From Roseitalea porphyridii (GTDB lineage Bacteria; Pseudomonadota; Alphaproteobacteria; Rhizobiales; Rhizobiaceae): a stretch of DNA of 64,000 nt. Every line of letters begins with the position of its first letter. Positions within the stretch are counted from its first letter, which is position 1. The stretch is from positions 2,976,001 to 3,040,000 of the forward strand of contig NZ_CP036532.1 in the NCBI RefSeq assembly GCF_004331955.1, given 5' to 3'. Positions 17,829-27,181 of the stretch are shown one piece after another. The position numbers and the translations under genes are program-made. A model generated the notes under the pieces. The model did no database searches. It saw only the letters and a program-made list of their open reading frames with translations, and was not told the DNA's origin.

Positions 17829-19268
17829 TCAGATCCCGCTCAGCCCGTCCGAGCCGATATAGGCGATGCGCAGCATGTTGGTCGCGCCCGGCGTGCCGAG
17901 CGGCACCCCTGCCGTGATGATGATGCGGTCGCCCGGCTTGGCGAACTTCTCGGCGAACGCGATGCGGCAGGCCCGGTCGACCATGTCGTCGAGATCGGAC
18001 GGCTCGCTGTCGGTGACCACGCAATGCAGACCCCAGGCGAGCGACAGGCGCCGCGCGGTGGCGACGACCGGCGACAGCGCGATGATCGGCACGCTCGGCC
18101 GTTCGCGCGAGGCGCGCAGGCCCGTCGTGCCCGAGGCCGTGTAGCAGACGACCGCGCTCAACTCGAGCGTCTCGGCGATCTGCCGTGCGGCCGCGGAGAT
18201 CGCGTCGGCGCCGGTCGCCTGCGGTTCGGCCCGCTGCGCGTTGATGATGCCGGGGTAGGTCGGGTCGCGCTCGACGCGGCTGGCGATCTGCGACATCGTC
18301 TTGACGGCCTCGACCGGATAGTCGCCGGCCGCCGATTCCGCCGACAGCATGATCGCGTCGGCGCCCTCGAACACGGCGGTCGCCACATCGGACACTTCGG
18401 CGCGCGTCGGCACCGGCGCGGCGATCATCGATTCGAGCATCTGAGTTGCGACGACCACCGGCTTGCCGGCGCGCCGCGCCTTGCGGGTGATCTGCTTCTG
18501 GATGCCGGGCACGCTTTCGAGCGGCATCTCGACGCCCAGATCGCCGCGCGCCACCATCACCGCGTCGGACAGTTCGATGATCTCGTCGATCCGCTCGACC
18601 GCCTGCGGCTTTTCCACCTTCGACAGGAGCGCCACACGCCCGCGCGCGATCTTGCGCACCTCGGCCAGATCCTCGGGCCGCTGGATGAACGACAGCGCCA
18701 CCCAGTCGATGTCTTCCTTCAGCACCGCGTCGAGGTCGGAGCGGTCCTTGTCGGTCAGCGCGCCCACGCCCAGCGTCGTGTCGGGCAGGCTGACGCCCTT
18801 GCGGTCGGAGATCACAGTGCCCGAAACGACCTTGCAGGTGATCGACCGGCCGTCGCTCGCCGTCGCCGCCAGTTGCAGGCGACCGTCGTCGATCAGCAGG
18901 CGATGGCCCGGCTGCACGGCTTCGAGGATTTCCGGATGGGGCAGATGAACGCGCGTCTCGTCGCCGGGCGTGTCATCATCGTCGAGCGTGAAGGTCTGGC
19001 CGATCTCCAGCGAGACCTTGCCGTCTGCGAACTTGCCGACGCGCAGCTTGGGGCCCTGCAGGTCGGCCAGAAGGCCGATCGGGTGACCGGCGCGCTTTTC
19101 GACCGCCCGCACCCGCGAGACCAGCTCGCGCATCAGGTCCTGGCTGGCATGGCTCATGTTGATGCGGAACAGATCGGCGCCGGCATCGTGCAACTGGGCG
19201 ATCATCTCCTCGGAGGATGAAGCCGGACCCAGCGTTGCGAGAATCTTGACCCTGCGGCTGCGTTTCAC
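17829..19268 (-). CDS. pyk: Pyruvate kinase
   Basis: 479 residues. Last step of glycolysis: PEP + ADP to pyruvate + ATP. Features include KILATLGPAS at the start, INMSHA, the catalytic-lysine region LLSKVEKPQAV, and the active-site MVARGDLGVEMP and TQMLESMI motifs. A C-terminal regulatory domain is present (TASGTTGLRASRERPSVPII). It overlaps the stop of the upstream DUF1036 gene by 4 bases (ATGA). Confidence 0.97.
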   Translation of the reverse strand: MKRSRRVKILATLGPASSSEEMIAQLHDAGADLFRINMSHASQDLMRELVSRVRAVEKRAGHPIGLLADLQGPKLRVGKFADGKVSLEIGQTFTLDDDDTPGDETRVHLPHPEILEAVQPGHRLLIDDGRLQLAATASDGRSITCKVVSGTVISDRKGVSLPDTTLGVGALTDKDRSDLDAVLKEDIDWVALSFIQRPEDLAEVRKIARGRVALLSKVEKPQAVERIDEIIELSDAVMVARGDLGVEMPLESVPGIQKQITRKARRAGKPVVVATQMLESMIAAPVPTRAEVSDVATAVFEGADAIMLSAESAAGDYPVEAVKTMSQIASRVERDPTYPGIINAQRAEPQATGADAISAAARQIAETLELSAVVCYTASGTTGLRASRERPSVPIIALSPVVATARRLSLAWGLHCVVTDSEPSDLDDMVDRACRIAFAEKFAKPGDRIIITAGVPLGTPGATNMLRIAYIGSDGLSGI

Positions 19269-19765
19269 TGTCCGGTCCCCTCGGTGACATTTGATGTCTC
19301 CGGGGGTTCTTCCGGCGCACCGCCGTCATTGTCAACCAGTTGCACCATCCAGCTTTGCTGATTGCCGGTGTCGTATTCGCGGAAGCCCGCGCGCTGGAAT
19401 CCGCGGGCGAAACAGTCGTTGACGCCGGTGATCTTGAACTCGCGCTCGGCCACGCACATCTCGATCGGCCCATCCCAGCGGCCGCCGCGCAGCGCGTCCT
19501 CGGCGTAAAGGTAATAGTAGCGCGACGCCAGCGCGCCCTCGATCAGCGTCTTGCAGCGGGCCGGCTCGACATGCCACCAGCCCTCGGTGATCCAGCCGGC
19601 GCGGGCGCGGTAGCCGATCGCCACGCCGACCAGTTCCTGGGTGGAATTGCACACGCGGAAATCGGCGCGGGCCGGCGCGCTCGCGGCGACCATCGCGCCG
19701 CCGGTGAGGACCGCCAGGGCCAGGCCATGGGCGCACAGCGCCCGAACGCTAGACGACATGGACAT
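19265..19765 (-). CDS. DUF1036 family secreted protein
   Basis: 166 residues. Signal peptide (LALAVLTGGAMVAASAPARA) followed by the DUF1036 domain: FRVCNSTQELVGVAIGYR, WITEGWWHVEPARCKTL, YYYLYAEDA, FKITGVNDCFARGF. The domain is small, with paired cysteines, usually periplasmic, and of unknown function. It is coupled to pyk by a 4-base overlap. Confidence 0.85.
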   Translation of the reverse strand: MSMSSSVRALCAHGLALAVLTGGAMVAASAPARADFRVCNSTQELVGVAIGYRARAGWITEGWWHVEPARCKTLIEGALASRYYYLYAEDALRGGRWDGPIEMCVAEREFKITGVNDCFARGFQRAGFREYDTGNQQSWMVQLVDNDGGAPEEPPETSNVTEGTGQ

Positions 19766-19934
19766 GGACTTCGGCTCGAACCCGCATATCGGCCTCTATC
19801 GGCATGGCCGTTTCCTTTGTCAATGCGGCCGCTTCCGGCGTCGCCGGCGGCACCCTCTGGACAAGTGCGTATCGGATGCCAATTGTGCGCCCTTGAGAAC
19901 AACCCAGACCCGCCATCCACAGGGAAAGCGAGCC

Positions 19935-20243
19935 ATGTCCGCCATCGATCCCGACACCCGAACCGAACTCGAAGCCGCCGCCTTCCGTACGCTCGTCGCA
20001 CATTTGCGCGAACGCAGCGACGTCCAGAACATCGACCTGATGAATATGGCGGGTTTTTGCCGCAACTGCCTTTCGAACTGGTATCAGGACGCCGCCGCCG
20101 AAAAGGGCATCGCGTTGTCGAAGGCCGAAGCCCGCCAGATCATCTACGGCATGCCCTATGAGGAGTGGAAGGCAAAGCACCAGACCGAGGCGACAGAGGC
20201 GCAGAAGCAGGCCTTCGCGCAACGCGCCGCCCGGCACGGCTGA
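19935..20243 (+). CDS. DUF1244 family protein
   Basis: 102 residues from MSAIDPDTR. Conserved core: LRERSDVQNIDLMNMAGFCR, NCLSNWYQDAAAEKG, YGMPYEEWKAKHQ. The family is cytoplasmic, with one conserved cysteine pair (CRNC), and its function is unknown. Divergent from the DUF1036/pyk pair and convergent with the SGNH gene. Confidence 0.85.
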   Translation: MSAIDPDTRTELEAAAFRTLVAHLRERSDVQNIDLMNMAGFCRNCLSNWYQDAAAEKGIALSKAEARQIIYGMPYEEWKAKHQTEATEAQKQAFAQRAARHG

Positions 20244-20267
20244 GGCGCCGAGGCGCGGCCGGCGGCG

Positions 20268-21581
20268 CTATTGCAGCGTTGCCCCGAAATCGCGTTCCTC
20301 GGGCGTTCGCGCATCGGCCGTGCGCGGGTCGCCGGGCGGTTGCGGGGCGAAACTGCCCGCGCGCCCCGGCTGCGCCGGCGGCGGCAGACCTTCTTCGACG
20401 AGACGCTGGCGCACCGAGCGCGCCTGCAGCGGGTTCTCGGCCGCCTCGGGCGCGGTGACGTCGCCGAGCAGCACGCTGCCGCCGTCGAGATCGGGATCGG
20501 TGAAGCCGATCGGATTGACGCGCTCGAGTTCGGCCTCGGTCTGCAGCGGCGGAAGCTTCATGATCGGCAGGTTGTCCGGGCCGAGCGAGGTGACCAGCGG
20601 AAGCGCTGAATCGCCGAGGATCTGCTGGAGCTGGCGCTCGACATAGAAGGCAAGTTTGCGCTGGCCGGCCGGAGTGAAGTTGATGCCGTCGGACCCGCGC
20701 AGCCGCACCACCTGACCCTTGATGTCGGGACCGCGCTCGATGAAGTTGCCCTCGGCGTCGACGAACCCGTCCCAGATGTCGACGAAGAAACCGCCGGCGG
20801 CCTCGGTCCGCTCGCGGAAGATCTCGTTGAGCGCGAGCATGTCGGCCGACATGGAGCGGAACCGGAACGGCGGCGTGCCGGTCCACACGAGCGCCACGCC
20901 CGCCTCGCCGGCTTCGCCGATGAACGCATCGATGCGCCGCTGATATTCGGCGCGCCATGGATCGGACAGAACCGCAGCGCTCGACCCGTCCACGCGCATC
21001 GCCTGGCGATCGTTGGCGCCCACATGAACGACAAGGATCTGCGGTTCGACCTCTTCGACAATGGCCCCGATCTCGCCGGGCCAGTCGTAGAAATCGTCGC
21101 GAACGAAGCCGGACGAGCCGTTGATGCGCCTTTCGACCACCACGTTGGGCGAGTCGGCAAAGGCATCCACCAGGCCGCGCGCGAGCCCGTCGGCGACGAA
21201 ATCGCCGACCACCAGAACCTTGACCGCGTTTTCGGCCTTTTCGACCGCCGGCTCGCGCGGCGCCACCGGAGCCGATGCGACGCTCGAACGGGGCTGGCTC
21301 GGAGCGGTGCGGCGCGGGGCCGCCTGCCGGGGCGCCGCCTGACGCGGACGCTGCTGCTTGGCGGCCGGCTCGCGATCGCCGCGATTGCGCCGGAAGAGCA
21401 GTTCGAGAAGGCCCGGCTGGCGCTCCTGGGCAAGGGCTTGGGATACGCCGGAGGGAAGATCGAACGGCCCGCCGGCCGGCAATCCCGTCGCGACGACGGT
21501 CAGAGCGACGAGCCAGACCGCCAGGGCACGCAACGCGCCCCGCCGGACCGGTCGGCTCCTGTACCAGTTCCTGCCTGTCAT
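20268..21581 (-). CDS. SGNH/GDSL-type protein, DUF459
   Basis: 437 residues from MTGRNWYRS with an AGGG site before the ATG. An N-terminal hydrophobic segment (AVWLVALTVVATGLPAG) anchors or exports it, then an Arg/Gln/Pro/Ala-rich linker, then an SGNH domain. The domain shows the Gly/Asp block VVGDFVADGLARG and block III HVGANDRQAM. In the block I position GDF replaces GDS, so the nucleophilic Ser is not obvious; catalytic activity is uncertain. Homologues act in cell-wall or polysaccharide acyl modification. Confidence 0.8.
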   Translation of the reverse strand: MTGRNWYRSRPVRRGALRALAVWLVALTVVATGLPAGGPFDLPSGVSQALAQERQPGLLELLFRRNRGDREPAAKQQRPRQAAPRQAAPRRTAPSQPRSSVASAPVAPREPAVEKAENAVKVLVVGDFVADGLARGLVDAFADSPNVVVERRINGSSGFVRDDFYDWPGEIGAIVEEVEPQILVVHVGANDRQAMRVDGSSAAVLSDPWRAEYQRRIDAFIGEAGEAGVALVWTGTPPFRFRSMSADMLALNEIFRERTEAAGGFFVDIWDGFVDAEGNFIERGPDIKGQVVRLRGSDGINFTPAGQRKLAFYVERQLQQILGDSALPLVTSLGPDNLPIMKLPPLQTEAELERVNPIGFTDPDLDGGSVLLGDVTAPEAAENPLQARSVRQRLVEEGLPPPAQPGRAGSFAPQPPGDPRTADARTPEERDFGATLQ

Positions 21582-21633
21582 GTCTGTCGACCCTGTTGCG
21601 CCCCGCAACGCCCGGCCGGTCGATCTGTTCCGA

Positions 21634-22854
21634 TCAGCGTCGCCGCAGCACTTCTAGCACTTCGAGCGATGCATAGCCATCCTGCGTCAGGCCCGCGCTC
21701 GCCTGGAACGCCTTGATCGCGCTGCGCGACATCGGTCCGATCTTGCCGTCGATGTCGCCGTCATAGAAGCCCTTGCTCTTCAGCCGGCGCTGCAGTTCCT
21801 CGCTCTGCGCAACCGAAAGACGGGTGAACGGCCGCGTCCAGTCCCGGCTCGGCGGCGGGAAGCCGGCGATCTGGTCGGCCAAAAGGCCCACGCCGAGCGC
21901 ATACTTGTCGGCATTGTTGTAGCGCTTGATGACGAAGAAGTTGCGGACCATCAGGAACGCCGGGCCGTCGCGCCCCTGCAGCACCTTCAGTTCGGCCTTC
22001 TGGCCCGGCCGGGGATAGGGCTTGCCGTTGGCGCGGACGACGCCCATGCGCTCCCATTCGCGCAGGCTGAGCGAGCCGCCCGGAAACTTGCGGCCCGGCG
22101 GCAGCACCACCTCGTAGCCCCAGGTCTGGCCCGACTGCCAGCCGTTCTGGCGCAGCAGGTTCGCGGCGGTGTAGAGCGCGTCCGGCACCGAATTCCAGAT
22201 GTCGCGCCTGCCGTCGCCGTCTCCATCGACGGCGTAGGCCTTGTAGCTGGTCGGTATGAACTGGGTGTGGCCCATCGCGCCGGCCCACGACCCGGTCAGC
22301 CCCTCGATCGGCACGTCGCCGCGCTGGGCGATCTGCAGCGCCGCGATGAGCTGGTTGCGCGCGAATTTGGCGCGCCGCTGGTCGGCATAGGCGAGCGTTG
22401 CCAGCGCGCGCGGCACATAGTGCAGACGCCCGGGCTTGGTCAGCGCCTCGCCATAGCTCGACTCCATCGACCAGATCGCCAGGATGATGTGCTTGGAGAC
22501 GCCCGTCGACCGTTCGATGCCGTCGAGCAGCCGGCCGTATTTGCGCAGCATCGCGCGGCCGTCGCCGATCGTGCGTTCGTTGACGCGCGCGTCGATATAC
22601 TGCCACGCCTCGTCGCGGAACTCGGGCTGGAACCGCGCCTTGCGCAGCACCTCGTCGTCGGGCGTGCGCACATTGGCGAACGCGCGGTCGTAGACGCGGC
22701 CGTCGACGCCGTTCGCCACGGCGACCGATCGGAAATCGCGAATCCATTTCTGAAAGCCCGCGTCGGCCAGCGCCGCCGCCGGAAACATCGTCAGCAGGAA
22801 CAGCGCAAGACCGCCCGTCAGGCCGGCGATCGCGCCCATGCGCCCCTTCGTCAT
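21634..22854 (-). CDS. Membrane-bound lytic murein transglycosylase, MltB family
   Basis: 406 residues from MTKGRMGAI. A signal peptide leads into an SLT_2 (MltB-type) domain with the catalytic Glu in IWSMESSYGEAL, then GSWAGAMGHTQFIPTSYK and DGDGRRDIWNSVPDALYTAA. A C-terminal peptidoglycan-binding module (LQRRLKSKGFYDGDIDGKIG) spans about 345-405. It cleaves glycan strands to anhydro-muropeptides. Full length. Confidence 0.93.
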   Translation of the reverse strand: MTKGRMGAIAGLTGGLALFLLTMFPAAALADAGFQKWIRDFRSVAVANGVDGRVYDRAFANVRTPDDEVLRKARFQPEFRDEAWQYIDARVNERTIGDGRAMLRKYGRLLDGIERSTGVSKHIILAIWSMESSYGEALTKPGRLHYVPRALATLAYADQRRAKFARNQLIAALQIAQRGDVPIEGLTGSWAGAMGHTQFIPTSYKAYAVDGDGDGRRDIWNSVPDALYTAANLLRQNGWQSGQTWGYEVVLPPGRKFPGGSLSLREWERMGVVRANGKPYPRPGQKAELKVLQGRDGPAFLMVRNFFVIKRYNNADKYALGVGLLADQIAGFPPPSRDWTRPFTRLSVAQSEELQRRLKSKGFYDGDIDGKIGPMSRSAIKAFQASAGLTQDGYASLEVLEVLRRR

Positions 22855-22943
22855 ATCAAGCCTTTCTCCCGGTTGTGCCTGATGACGCCCCCTGTACGGT
22901 CGGTTTTTCGGCAACATTTCAGACAAACCGTGGCGACAATGAG

Positions 22944-24596
22944 TCAGCGCTGCAGCCGGACGCCCACGAAGACGTTACTGCTCCGCGTTTCCTCGGCCGG
23001 ATCGTCGCTGAAGGTGCGTTCGTGGCCGACCCGTCCGGTCAGCCCCATGAAGCGGTTGAACCAGTAGGTCGCGCCGACCAGCCCCGCCGCCGTCACGGTG
23101 TCCTCGCCCGGCCCGACCACGTCCTCGTACTGCACGCTGACCTCGCCGTTCAGTTCGAGGTTGGCGCGGGCGCGGTGCTGCACGCCCAGGTTGGCCGCAT
23201 AGATGAGCGAACCGGACGTATCGGCCGCGCTGCTGGTGGTCGTGACCGTGGCGAGGCCGAAGCGCACATCGGTCTCGCGGCGCGGCGACCATCTCAGGTC
23301 GGCATTGACCGACAGGCCGGCGATGTCGGCAAGGGCCGCATCGGCGATGTCCTCGCGCACATAGCCGATCGCCACCTCTCCGGACAGCTTCTCGCCGCGG
23401 TCGAAGGCGGTGCCGAGCCGCAGCGCATAGCGCAGCGCGTTCCGGTCGAGGCCGGACGTGTCAGGCCGTTCGTCCATCACGCGCCGGCTCAGCTCGACCT
23501 CGACGAACGGTGTCAGCACCGGCGAGATGGCGTAGCCGCCCCGCAGCCGGCCGCCATAGCGCGTATAGTCCAGATCGTCCTGCGGGATCGTGGTGCCGTT
23601 CGAAAGGCGCGCGTCACCGACCGTCTGGCGCAGGCCGTTGATCTCGGCCAGCCCGCGCAGGTTGCCGGCCTGCCGCGAAAGCGCCAGCGCGCCGTCGAAC
23701 GTCTGCACCACCGGCTCGTTGGCCGTGCCCACGCCGGGAAAACGGATCGGATCGATCGCCTCGAAGACCGCCGCCGATCCCGGATCGTCCTGCGTGTAGG
23801 AATAGCCGCCCGACGCGGTCAGGACCGTGTCGCGGTCGATGTCGAGCCGCAGCGCCGCATCGGCGCCGAACGAGGCCGACTGGTCCTCGTCGCCGGAGAT
23901 GCGGAACGGCAGGCGGCCGTCGAAACCCAGATCGAGCGCATGGCGCGCCCAGTCCGAACTGGCCCGCACCGACAGCGCCGCCTCGCCGAACGTGCCCTCG
24001 CTTGTCGTCTCGCGCACGCCCGCCGGCGGCCCGGGGTCGTTGAACGCGGTCGTGGTGCGCAGGTAGGTGGCGCCCAGATCGAGCGTCGTGGTCACATCGA
24101 ACGTACCCACGCGCAGGCCGAGCGGCGCATAGGGCGCGGTCTCCTCCGACACCGCGCGCGCCTGCACGGGACCGGCCGGCGCGACCGCCTCGACACGGCC
24201 GAAATCGGGCTCGTCTTCCTCGACCGGGTCGACCGATCCGGTGATCAGCGCACCGATCGCGTCCGCGTCGCCATCGGCCGCTGCCTCATCGTCTTCGTCG
24301 TTGAAAAGGCTCGGCCCCGAAAGCTGCGTCGAAAGATCGGCGCCGGTTGCATCTGCGGCCGCGTCCCGGCCGGGGTCCGGCAGACCGGTCGCCGCGCCCG
24401 TCGTCTGCGCGGGCGCGGTCCCGGCGGGCGTGGTCTCGCTTGCGCGACCCGGCCGCCCGGATGGCAGCCCCAGAACGTTCTCCTCGACCTCACCGCGCAG
24501 GATCGGAACGAGCTGGGCCGGCGCCAGCGCCGGAAAGGCGACGACCGCAAGGCCCGCCGCAGCGCACACCGCGCATCGCCGTCCCCAGGCCCGCAT
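22944..24596 (-). CDS. Outer-membrane beta-barrel protein
   Basis: 550 residues from MRAWGRRC. The signal peptide ends at ALAPAQ; an acidic Ala-rich region (about 50-150) precedes an antiparallel beta-strand-rich half with alternating hydrophobic/polar residues, ending in VFVGVRLQR, an outer-membrane insertion-type terminus. It resembles the Rhizobiales BBP2-type putative barrel family. Its substrate or partner is unknown. Confidence 0.75.
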   Translation of the reverse strand: MRAWGRRCAVCAAAGLAVVAFPALAPAQLVPILRGEVEENVLGLPSGRPGRASETTPAGTAPAQTTGAATGLPDPGRDAAADATGADLSTQLSGPSLFNDEDDEAAADGDADAIGALITGSVDPVEEDEPDFGRVEAVAPAGPVQARAVSEETAPYAPLGLRVGTFDVTTTLDLGATYLRTTTAFNDPGPPAGVRETTSEGTFGEAALSVRASSDWARHALDLGFDGRLPFRISGDEDQSASFGADAALRLDIDRDTVLTASGGYSYTQDDPGSAAVFEAIDPIRFPGVGTANEPVVQTFDGALALSRQAGNLRGLAEINGLRQTVGDARLSNGTTIPQDDLDYTRYGGRLRGGYAISPVLTPFVEVELSRRVMDERPDTSGLDRNALRYALRLGTAFDRGEKLSGEVAIGYVREDIADAALADIAGLSVNADLRWSPRRETDVRFGLATVTTTSSAADTSGSLIYAANLGVQHRARANLELNGEVSVQYEDVVGPGEDTVTAAGLVGATYWFNRFMGLTGRVGHERTFSDDPAEETRSSNVFVGVRLQR

Positions 24597-24788
24597 GCTC
24601 TGACCGCGCCGTTCCAACGGTGACCGATCCCCGGATTGTCCAATGTCTTGCCAAGCGGTAAACAATCGGGGTTAACGAAGCGTTGAACAAACCCTGCCGC
24701 GATGCGCCGATGGACATGGGCGCGCCGATGCAATAGCTGTCCGGAACCGGATACCGCACGGGAACCGCATGCCCTGGACAAGGACGCC

Positions 24789-25763
24789 ATGCTGACCAGA
24801 CCAAGCGCCATGCAGTCGGCCCTTCGCACGCTGGGCACCGAGCGCGGCGGCCTCGACGCCCTTTCCGAGGCGCTGCAGAACGGGCTCGGAAAACCGTTCG
24901 CGGAGGCGGTCGACACGCTGCACGGGGTCGGTGGCCGCGTCATCGTCTCCGGCGTCGGCAAGAGCGGCCACATCGCCCGCAAGATCGCCGCCACGCTCGC
25001 CTCGACCGGCACGCCGGCCTACTTCGTCCACGCCGCCGAGGCCAATCACGGCGATCTGGGCATGATCACGCGCCAGGACGCGATCATCTGCCTGTCATGG
25101 TCGGGCGAGGCGCAGGAACTGGGCGGGGTGATCAGCTACGCCAAGCGCTTCTCGATCCCGCTGATCGCGATCACCGCGGGGGCGACATCGGCGCTGGCGC
25201 GCGAGGCATCGATCGTGCTTCTGCTGCCGCGCGCCGAGGAGGCCTGCCCGCACGGGCTCGCCCCGACCACCTCGTCGGTGATGCAACTGGCGATCGGCGA
25301 CGCGCTCGCGGTCGCCCTGCTCGAGACGCGCGGCTTCACCGCAGATGATTTCCGCGATTTCCACCCCGGCGGCAAGCTCGGCGCGAGCCTGACCCGCGTC
25401 GGCGACATCATGCACACCGGCGAGCGCATTCCGCTGGTGCCGGCGGGCGCCTCGATGCGCGATGCGATCGTCAGGATCTCGCAGAAGGGCTTCGGCTGCG
25501 TCGGCATCGTGCGCGAGGACGGCCGGCTGGCCGGCATCATCACCGACGGCGACCTGCGCCGCCACATGCAGTCCGATCTTCTGGCGATGCGCGTCGATGA
25601 CGTGATGACGTCGACGCCGAAGACGATCACCGCCGACGCGCTGGCCGCGACCGCGCTGACCATCGTCAACGACGCGGCGATCACCGCGCTGATGATCGTC
25701 GAGGATGACAGGCCGGTCGGTATCGTCCACCTGCACGATCTTCTGCGCGTCGGCGTGGCCTGA
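24789..25763 (+). CDS. kdsD: D-arabinose 5-phosphate isomerase, KpsF/GutQ type
   Basis: 324 residues from MLTRPSAMQ, with AAGGA just before. It converts ribulose-5-phosphate to arabinose-5-phosphate, the first KDO step of lipopolysaccharide. The SIS domain (about 40-185) has GVGKSGHIARKIAATLASTG and CLSWSGEAQELGGVISYA; two CBS domains (about 205-320) follow. Full length. Confidence 0.95.
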   Translation: MLTRPSAMQSALRTLGTERGGLDALSEALQNGLGKPFAEAVDTLHGVGGRVIVSGVGKSGHIARKIAATLASTGTPAYFVHAAEANHGDLGMITRQDAIICLSWSGEAQELGGVISYAKRFSIPLIAITAGATSALAREASIVLLLPRAEEACPHGLAPTTSSVMQLAIGDALAVALLETRGFTADDFRDFHPGGKLGASLTRVGDIMHTGERIPLVPAGASMRDAIVRISQKGFGCVGIVREDGRLAGIITDGDLRRHMQSDLLAMRVDDVMTSTPKTITADALAATALTIVNDAAITALMIVEDDRPVGIVHLHDLLRVGVA

Positions 25764-25788
25764 GGGCGCAGGCGCTCGCGTTCAGACG

Positions 25789-25953
25789 CCCCTCACCCGA
25801 CTGCGGCTAACGCTCATTTCATTCGCGAAGCCTCGTATCCCTCTCCCCGTAAACGGGGCGAGGGACGGGACATCCGCGCACGCATCGGGGGCGTTCAATC
25901 GCGATGTGGAGATCCCCTCTCCCCGCAGGCGGGGAGAGGGTGAGGGTGAGGGG
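25789..25953. repeat. Nested palindromic intergenic repeat element
   Basis: Outer arms CCCCTCACCC (25789-25798) and GGGTGAGGGG (25944-25953) enclose two GC hairpins: CCCTC/GAGGG around TCCCCGTAAACGGGGC, and CCCTCTCCCC/GGGGAGAGGG near 25915-25940. Same class as the element at 17.6 kb but a different sequence type. It lies between convergent kdsD and hemH and could end both transcripts. Confidence 0.7.
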
Positions 25954-25965
25954 CTCTTGCCTTCC

Positions 25966-27030
25966 TCAGATCCAGCCCTGCAGTTCCCGGCGCACGAGCG
26001 TTTCGATGACGCTCATCCCTTCGGGACTGTCGTTGAGGCAGGGGATGTGGGTGTAGTGCGTGCCGCCCGCCTCCTCGAAGATCTCCCGGCCCTCGCCGGC
26101 GATCTCCTCGAGTGTCTCCAAGCAGTCCGACACGAAGCCGGGGTTGAAGGTCGCAACCCTCGTGATGCCCTGTGAGGGAAGTTCCTCGAGCGTCTTGTCG
26201 GTATAGGGCTGCAGCCATTCCTCCGGGCCGAAGCGCGACTGGAAGCAGGTCATCAGCCGGCCCTTTTCCCAGCCGAGCCGCTGTTCGAGCAGGCGCGTGG
26301 TCTTGTGGCAGTGGCAGTGGTAGGGATCGCCGCGCATGAAATAGCTCTGCGGGATGCCGTGATAGGAGGCGATCACCCGCTCGGGTTCGAAATCGAGCGT
26401 CGACAGATGCGCCTCGATCGACCGCGCCAGCGCCTCGATATAGACCGGCTCGTCATGATAGGCCGGCACGGTGCGCAGGGCCGGCATGAAGCGGGTCTTC
26501 GACAGCGCCTCGAACACCTTGTCGTTGACCGTCGCAGTCGTCGTCGCCGAGAATTGCGGATAGAGCGGGAAGGCGACGATCCGATCGCAGCCCTCGCCCA
26601 TCAGCGCCTCGATGCGTGAGGCGATCGACGGGTTGCCGTAGCGCATGCCCCAGTCGACGACGACGTTCTCGTGCGCCTTGAGCGCCTCGGCGAGCTTGTC
26701 GGCCTGGCTGCGCGTGTAGGTGCGCAGATAACTCTCGTCGCGTTCGGTGTTCCAGATTTCCGCGTAGGCCTTGCCGACCCTGCCCGGACGCGTGTTGAGC
26801 ACGATCCCGTAGAGGATCGGATACCAGATCGCCTTGGGCCATTCGATCACGCGGCTGTCGGTGAGGAACTCGGCCAGATAGCGCCGCATCGAGCGGTAGT
26901 CGGTCCCGTCCGGCGTGCCCAGATTGATCAGCAGCACGCCCACCTTGCCGATCCGCACCTTCGGATGGTCGGACGGAAGCGGTCCAACCTGCTTGGCGAG
27001 GGCACGGTCGATCGACGTCTGCATGTTCAT
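25966..27030 (-). CDS. hemH: Ferrochelatase
   Basis: 354 residues from MNMQTSIDR with a GGAAG site. It inserts Fe(II) into protoporphyrin IX, the last heme step. Features include GVLLINLGTPDG, the YHGIPQSYFMRGDPYHCHC segment with the catalytic His, and NPGFVSDCLETLEEI with the catalytic Glu. Several cysteines in the HCHCH region suggest a [2Fe-2S] cluster or metal effect seen in some ferrochelatases, but this is not certain. Confidence 0.96.
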   Translation of the reverse strand: MNMQTSIDRALAKQVGPLPSDHPKVRIGKVGVLLINLGTPDGTDYRSMRRYLAEFLTDSRVIEWPKAIWYPILYGIVLNTRPGRVGKAYAEIWNTERDESYLRTYTRSQADKLAEALKAHENVVVDWGMRYGNPSIASRIEALMGEGCDRIVAFPLYPQFSATTTATVNDKVFEALSKTRFMPALRTVPAYHDEPVYIEALARSIEAHLSTLDFEPERVIASYHGIPQSYFMRGDPYHCHCHKTTRLLEQRLGWEKGRLMTCFQSRFGPEEWLQPYTDKTLEELPSQGITRVATFNPGFVSDCLETLEEIAGEGREIFEEAGGTHYTHIPCLNDSPEGMSVIETLVRRELQGWI

Positions 27031-27181
27031 GGCAACTTCCCGGTACGGGCCGAAAACTGGGCTGGATCGGCCGTAAACTAGTCCCTGCCCGGGCAAATTC
27101 AATGCGGCAAAAGGGGCAGGCACAAAGACCGATGCCCGCCGCGCGGGGCGGCGGGCATGTCAGCGCGATCCGTGACCCGGT

